64,000 bases of DNA from the NCBI GenBank assembly GCA_023614405.1, contig JAJUPC010000233.1, forward strand, positions 248,001-312,000. The letters are read 5' to 3'. The position numbers were made by a program, and so were the translations under genes. This DNA is from Avena insularis (lineage: Eukaryota > Streptophyta > Magnoliopsida > Poales > Poaceae). Shown piece by piece: positions 58,178 to 64,000 of the stretch. Under the pieces are notes generated by a model. That model was not told the origin of the DNA. It worked only from the letters and a program-made list of their open reading frames with translations, and searched no databases. Each line of letters starts with the position of its first letter. The stretch's first letter is position 1.

Positions 58178-58283
58178 TAGACAATATGTATAATGAGGGT
58201 GTCTCATGGTTAGCATTACCAAGATTAATTAGCAAATTAAGTATATGCGAGCATCCAACTTACATCGAAACATGGTGGGCGCA
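58178..58283. other. Short sequence before the gypsy LTR
   Basis: No feature seen. GCGCA at 58279-58283 is the likely left target duplication of the next element; its partner would lie outside the window. Confidence 0.35.
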
Positions 58284-61200
58284 TGATGGCTCAATATATC
58301 TCGAGCTCGTTGGGAACCCCAAGAGGAAGGTATGATGAGCACAGAAGCAAGTTTCCCTCAGTTATGAAACCAAGGTTATCGAACCAGTAGGAGCAAGGAA
58401 ACAACTCCAAGGTGTTGTTACCAACTTGAAATCCTGCACAACACAACCGCGGAACTTTGCCCCAACTTATAGTGAGGTTGTCAATCTCACCGGTTTTGCT
58501 GAAAACAAAGGATTAAACGTATTGTGTGGAAGATAGTAATTGCTTGCAGAAAGTAAACAGTAAATAATAAATAGTAGATGGTATACCAATGGTAAAATAA
58601 TGGATCGGGGTCCATAGTTCACTAGAGGTGATTCTCCTTAAGATAGATGACATGTTGGGTGAACAAATTACAATGGGGCAATTGACAGACTCGAGAAAGC
58701 ATACCATGCATATACTAATCATCTTGACTCCTGTGAGATTTGATTGGGCATTACAACATTATACATAGACCGTAATCCAACTATATCTATGACTAATAAT
58801 CCACCTTCAGGTTATCATCCGACCCCCCTCCAGTATTAAGTTGCAAGCAACAGATAATTGCATTAAGCAAAGCGTGTAAAGCAAACAATACGATTGTCCC
58901 ATGGACAAAGGATTGTTGTTTTCTCCCTAGTAGCAATAGCACATCTAGTACCTTAGAGATTCCTGTCACTTCCCCGGATTACTAGAGACATGAACCCACT
59001 ATCGAGCATAAATACTCCCTCTTGGAGTTGCTAGTATATACTTGGCCAAGATAGCTACTAACAATGGAAAGCATGCAAGATCACAAATAACATAGACATG
59101 ATAGAATCAATAATCAATCTGAAATAACATCTCAATATCCATCGGATCCCCGCAAACACAACATGTAAGATTACAAATAGATTATCTTGATCATGAACGG
59201 AGCTCACAAGATCTGAACATGATAGCACAAAGGAGGAGAACCAACCATCTAGCTACTACATGGACCCGTAGTCCAGGGATGAACTACTCACGCATCACAC
59301 CGTAGTGTTGGAGATATGCCCAAGAGGCAATAATAAAAGTGGTTATTATTATATCTTTGTGTTTATGATGAATGTTTACATCCCATGCTATAATTGTATT
59401 ATAAGGAAACACTAATACATGTGTGTTTTGTAAACATAAAAGAGTCCCTAGTAAGCCTCTTGTGGAACTAGCTTGTTGATTAATTGATGATCATGGTTTC
59501 CTGATCATGGACATTGGATGTCATTAATAACAAGGTTATATCATTAGGAGAATGATGTGATGGACACACACCCATAGTAAGCGTAGCATAAGATCAAGTC
59601 ATTAAGTTCGTATTGCTATAAGCTTTCAAATGCATAGTAACTTAATCCTTCGACCATGAGGTTATGTTAATCACCATCACCGGATGGGTACTTTGATGAC
59701 ATCAAACACCGCTCAGAATCGGGTGGTTATAAAGGTGTCATTGGGTATTCTGAAAGTATGTGTTGAAGCGCATGGACCAAGATTGGGATTTGTCCATCCA
59801 TATGACGGATAGATATGCTCTAGGCCCTCTCGGTGGAATGTCATCTAGTTAGCTTGCAAGCATGTGACTAGGTCACAAGGGATGACATAACATGGAACGA
59901 GTAAAGAGTACTTATCAGTAACAAGGTAGAACTAGGTATGGAGATACCGACGATCAAACCTCGGATAAGTAGAATATCGCGTGACAAAGGGAATTGGTTT
60001 CGTATGTTAATGGTTCTATCGATCACAAAGTCATCGTTGAGTATGTGGGAGCCGTTATGGATCTCCAGATCCCGCTGATGGTTATTGATCGGAGAGGTGT
60101 CTCCATCATGTCTGCATATTCACGAACCGTAGGGTGACACACTTAAGGTTCGAAGTTGTTTCAAGTAGATATGGAATGTACGTTGGAGACCGAATGTTGT
60201 TCGGAGTCTCGGATTGGATCCGGGACATCACGAGGAGATCCGGAATTGTCCGGAGAAGGAGATTCGTATATTGGGGATCATTTTCTAAGTTAGGAAATGT
60301 TCCAGAGTATTTGTATGGGGATTCTAGAAGGTTTCAGAATGTTCTGGAAGGTTCTAGAAGATTTCTTGGAGTTTGCTTGAAAACCAAGAAAGGATCAAGG
60401 AGTCCTTGTGGGCAAGACAGGAGTCGTGGGGAGGAGGACTCCTCCCTCCCAATCCGTCGGCCAGGAAGGAGGAGTCCTACTAGGACTCCTCCCATGGCGC
60501 CTCCTCCTTTAAATAGAGGGTGGGCGCCACCCCTCCCTCCACTCCAAACCCTAGCCGCCTCTCTCCTCCTCCTTCCTCTGCCTGCTTAGGCGAAGCCTGC
60601 AGAATTTCTACTCCACCACCACCACCACGCCGTCTTCACTGGGATTCCGTGGAGAAGATCTACTACCCTCACGCTAGTGGGAACGGGAGAGGAAGGTTTG
60701 CTTCGACTAAGACATGTGACCGATCATGAAGGCCAGCCTTAACGCGGCGCCGGAAGGATCGTCCACGCGATCATGGTGATGAAGAAGGCCTCCAGGGTGA
60801 TCTCTCTCCTCCGGCAGGGTGCCGGGAAGAGCTTCGGATCCCCCGATCTGGGGATCAAGATGGTGGCGGCTACAGACTCTTCCGTGGATTTCTGTTTGGG
60901 TCTTTGATCGGGTACTTAGGGTTTTTGTCCCGGGAGGCTTTTATAGGCGGAAGGGAAAGGTCGGTGGAGCACCAGGGGCCCACACCCCTGGCGGCGCCCG
61001 CCCAGGCCACGCCACCACCAGGTGTGGCCGCCCTGGAGCGCCACTTCGTCTCCCCTCCGGACTCCGTGTGGCTTCAGGTAAAATATTGACTTTGGCTTTT
61101 GTCCGGTCCAATTCCGAGAATATTTCCTTACTAGCTTTTCTAAAACCAAAAACAGCAGAAAACGGGCAACTGGCACTGTGGCATTTTGTTAATAGGTTAG

Positions 61201-61307
61201 TTCCAGAAAATGTATAAAAATACTCCAAAGTGTGGACAAAACATAAGAAAGAGGATACTAAACAAGCATGGAACATCAAAAATTATAGATACCTTTACAA
61301 CGTATCA
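58284..61307 (-). repeat. 3' LTR of a minus-strand gypsy element, split by a copia LTR
   Basis: Reverse complemented, it starts TGATACGTTGTAAAGGTATC at 61307 and ends near GAGCCATCA at 58284. It carries the familiar Triticeae stretches GAGATTGACAACCTCACTAT and CCTCTTGGGGTTCCCAACGA. Sequence 59306-60772 is a foreign copia LTR. The GC-rich part at 60780-61080 is the LTR promoter region; open stretches there are not genes. Confidence 0.75.
59306..60772 (+). mobile_element. Copia LTR fragment, 3'-truncated, nested in the gypsy LTR
   Basis: Starts TGTTGGAGATATGCCCAAGA and follows the LTR at 38914-40571 closely up to GGATCGTCCACGCGATC, then stops about 190 bases short of the LTR end. Bases before it are CGTAG; no matching CGTAG stands after it because the end is lost. 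It is either a truncated solo LTR or the remainder of a deleted element. Confidence 0.85.
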
Positions 61308-64000
61308 ACATCCCCAAGGTTAACTCCTGCTCGTCCTCGAGTAGGTAAGTGATAAAAAAGAATAATTTTTTAGGTGACATGCACCATCACAATCTTGATC
61401 AAGGTATTTGTAAGACATTGATAGCTGGAATCATAGTACTTTAACATAGCATGAAAGATATAGTTCTAACAATAAGACATAGCGACTATGTTGTAACATG
61501 AAAAGATTCAAATAAAAGATTCATGAATAATAATGCTTTGAAAGGTGTTTGTTTGTTATAGAAAACATAATGATAATGGTATTCAGCTAGTCCCTCATGA
61601 TATAGCAAAACATAAATGCATAGGACACCTTCAATGTTCATAAGGGTGACTAGATACAAATAATTTAAGAACAAGCAATACCAAAGTTATGATCCAATCA
61701 ACAAGTTTTGCGACCATGCACATTAAACTAAGAATGACCACTATGCTCTCTTAATAGGTGCATAAAGATAGAAGATGCAGATTCAACATAAAAGTAAAAG
61801 AAAGGCCCTTCATAGAAGGAATCAGGGATTCAAGTTTCATAAAGAGCTTCCAAAAATTATGGTACTTATTGTATTTCAGCTCTCATTGCCCCTATCATAA
61901 GCATCTTTTAGGTGATTAAGGTTAAAGTGAACAAATATGAGGATATGCTTGACAAGTTATAAGTTGAAAATCTCATGCCCCTTGCTTTCGAGTACCGAAC
62001 CTCATGCTACTCAACTTTAGTCACGAGTAAGTTCTTGTCATTTTAAGTATATGTGTATCATAGAGAACCGCCAACGGGGTACCCCTTGCCCCATGATACA
62101 TGAGCGATCCCATATCAAAATGACAAGGCAACAGACAATGAGCATCTCAGCAATCTTTTTATTTGCTATTTGCATAGGTTTTTATTGAGGATGCTTCACA
62201 GATTGCTCACTATGGTTATGTTGCAAGTTTCCACCATGATTAGGCATGGCTTAGGCTAGCCGTCCAGGCGTTTCTCTAACACATATACAAACTCCATGAG
62301 CTTACAAGCTCCCCTTTTATTTCACACCGCCGGGATCCATAAGCAAAAGAATCATGATATCAACTAAATAATGTGCAATGTTGAAATCGTTCCCCATGGT
62401 AACATGGTTCTGCTAATTCACAACTTATAAAGCGCAAGCATATACACAACATAGATGGGCACAATGGTTCAAGTTTATTAAGTGCAAGAAAGTAAAATGT
62501 GCCATCAAGTTTGTGAGAGCTTTAATCACTAATTTTCACACAACAAGTTTAATTCGGAAGGTAGATAAAACATGAATATACTTGGAATAGAAATAATGCT
62601 AATAGGTAGGTATGGTGGACTCTTTGGAATAACTTGGTTTTATTTGGAGTTGGATGCATGAGTGGAACTCATACTTGGTACATGTGGAGGCTAGCAAAAG
62701 ACTAGGAGCGACCAACTAAGAGAGCAATAATGGCCATAATCATGCAAAGCGACAAAATATTATTAATTAAAGCATAAAGTGATATTACAAGTCGAAAACT
62801 AAATGATCATAGAGGCTATGGTGACTGGTATAGTCTTAACATGGTGTGAGCATGCGCCAAGTCAACCCAAATAAAGCATCAAACGAGAATACCACAATAT
62901 TATGCTTTTGTATGCTAAAACAACGCATGATTCTTTCAAGGCACATTAAGCAATCTCAATTGTTTGGAACAAGTCATGCTACATCAATAATCACTAAGCA
63001 TAAAGTCAAAGCAATATCAAACATGACATGATAAAGTATAGGCCACAGTCAAAACAAGCTCCTTTTGTACCACTTATAAGCATGAACTTTCCTACTCTTT
63101 TCCAATCCAAATCAACTTATTTGAAACTATGTATGAATGCGGGGGTCCAACCAATTTATTTAAGAAAAATAAGCAAAAGAAAACTAAAAAAATGAAGACG
63201 CTCCAAGAACAACACAATTGTGCATGAAACAATAAAAATGAAGTGTTTGAAAGAAAACCTGAGATTTTTATTGATGAAGAAGGGGATGCCTTGGGCATCC
63301 CCAATATTTGATGCTTGTACTTCTTGGATATTTCTTGGGGTGACACGGGTGGCATTCCTAAGCTTGATCTTTTGTCCATACTTCATCTTATCACATTATT
63401 CTTCCCTACACTTTAAAATTTCCTTCATACAAAACTTCACACAATCTTCATTAGCAACATTAGTGTATCTTTGGGTTCAGTTTCAACACAAGCAAAACTT
63501 CCATTAAAACACAAGCTACTGTAGCAATTACTTTTAAAAGTTCAAGTGATAAAAGAGAACTCAAAGAGAAAGAGATTAAGAGGCAAATGCAAGTAATGGC
63601 AGAAATCTGTCAAAACAGACCAGCAGGTAAAAACTGATATTTTTCGAAGACCTTCTGTTGATCAAATCGAAAAGTGTTAAAAGTTTCGAAAGTTATATAG
63701 CAACATGGGGCAGAAGAACAAAGAATTACAGCTCAATCCGATGTACAGAGATTTTTCACGAATTTTACAGTGGAGCACAAAAATCTATTTCGGGACAACA
63801 ACTTTCCCAAGTCTTATTTTTCTCTCATTAGAGCTTATTCTTGGCACAAAAACCACATAAAAAGGATAAGAAGAGGTTATTACTGAGGCAATAACTTCCA
63901 AGACTCAATAAAAGAAAAACTTACTGAATAAAAATTTGCGTTATCTCCCAATAAGTGCTTTTCTTTAACGCCTTTGAGCTAGGCATAAGAAGCAAGATTT
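61308..64000 (-). mobile_element. 3' non-coding interior of the minus-strand gypsy element
   Basis: Next to the LTR the minus strand reads GAGGACGAGCAGGAGTTAAC then CTTGGGGATGT, the usual end of the interior with its purine-rich tract. The rest to the window end is AT-rich, with short open stretches in all frames but no gag or pol motif. Long non-coding 3' interiors are normal in this kind of element. The remainder lies to the right of the window. Confidence 0.65.

Noticed and set aside
60819..61217. 132-codon open stretch on the plus strand
   Set aside because: Antisense to the GC-rich part of the minus-strand gypsy LTR; no motif.

Overview
The window is a retrotransposon-dominated stretch of a large grass genome, most likely a Triticeae or closely related Pooideae cereal. 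Evidence: two copia elements and one truncated copia LTR of the Angela/BARE/WIS style (LTRs opening TGTTGGAGATATGCCC), long-LTR chromodomain-type gypsy elements (LTRs opening TGTAACATCCC or TGTAACACCC), a gypsy LTR opening TGATACG read from the minus strand, a Stowaway MITE, a small hAT-like element, and only decayed traces of cellular-type genes. I found no intact host gene, tRNA, rRNA or CRISPR array.

Layout. (1) 1-15910: a complete 13.7-kb plus-strand gypsy element (164-13859) with 3.9-kb LTRs and a perfect 5-bp duplication GGAAT, inserted in a decayed minus-strand LTR element. It has an extra ORF before gag and a gag-pol broken by stops and frameshifts. (2) 15911-24865: a 9-kb minus-strand copia element, duplication GCTTG, inserted in the same decayed element; pol is broken but domains are readable. 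(3) 24866-32174: AT-rich unclassified sequence, then a hAT-like element (27124-32174, 8-bp duplication TCTAGGGT) that carries a solo gypsy LTR (27423-31374, duplication GCTAG). (4) 32175-38913: a possible short exon, an F-box-like pseudogene on the minus strand, a truncated minus-strand gypsy LTR, and degenerate repeats. (5) 38914-47129: a plus-strand copia element whose LTRs are very alike but whose interior has no usable reading frame, with a truncated 3' LTR. (6) 47130-58283: degenerate tandem repeats, a Stowaway MITE, pieces of a transposon-type gene whose 3' half resembles a Ulp1-like protease, three tandem arrays that share an AAGTTG core, and a SINA/RING-like pseudogene on the minus strand. 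(7) 58284-64000: the 3' LTR and 3' non-coding interior of a minus-strand gypsy element, the LTR itself split by a truncated copia LTR.

Functionally nothing here forms a host pathway. The genes are replication machinery of mobile elements (gag, protease, reverse transcriptase, RNase H, integrase, chromodomain) in various states of decay. The most interesting signals are inside the gypsy LTRs: two short acidic coding-like blocks with splice-like borders whose length changes stay in multiples of three in three LTR copies, including a diverged solo LTR, and an indel-free block around a 12-bp palindrome. Second is the Ulp1-like exon set with phase-matched introns beside the AAGTTG arrays. All family assignments were made by eye from motifs and LTR ends, with no database search.
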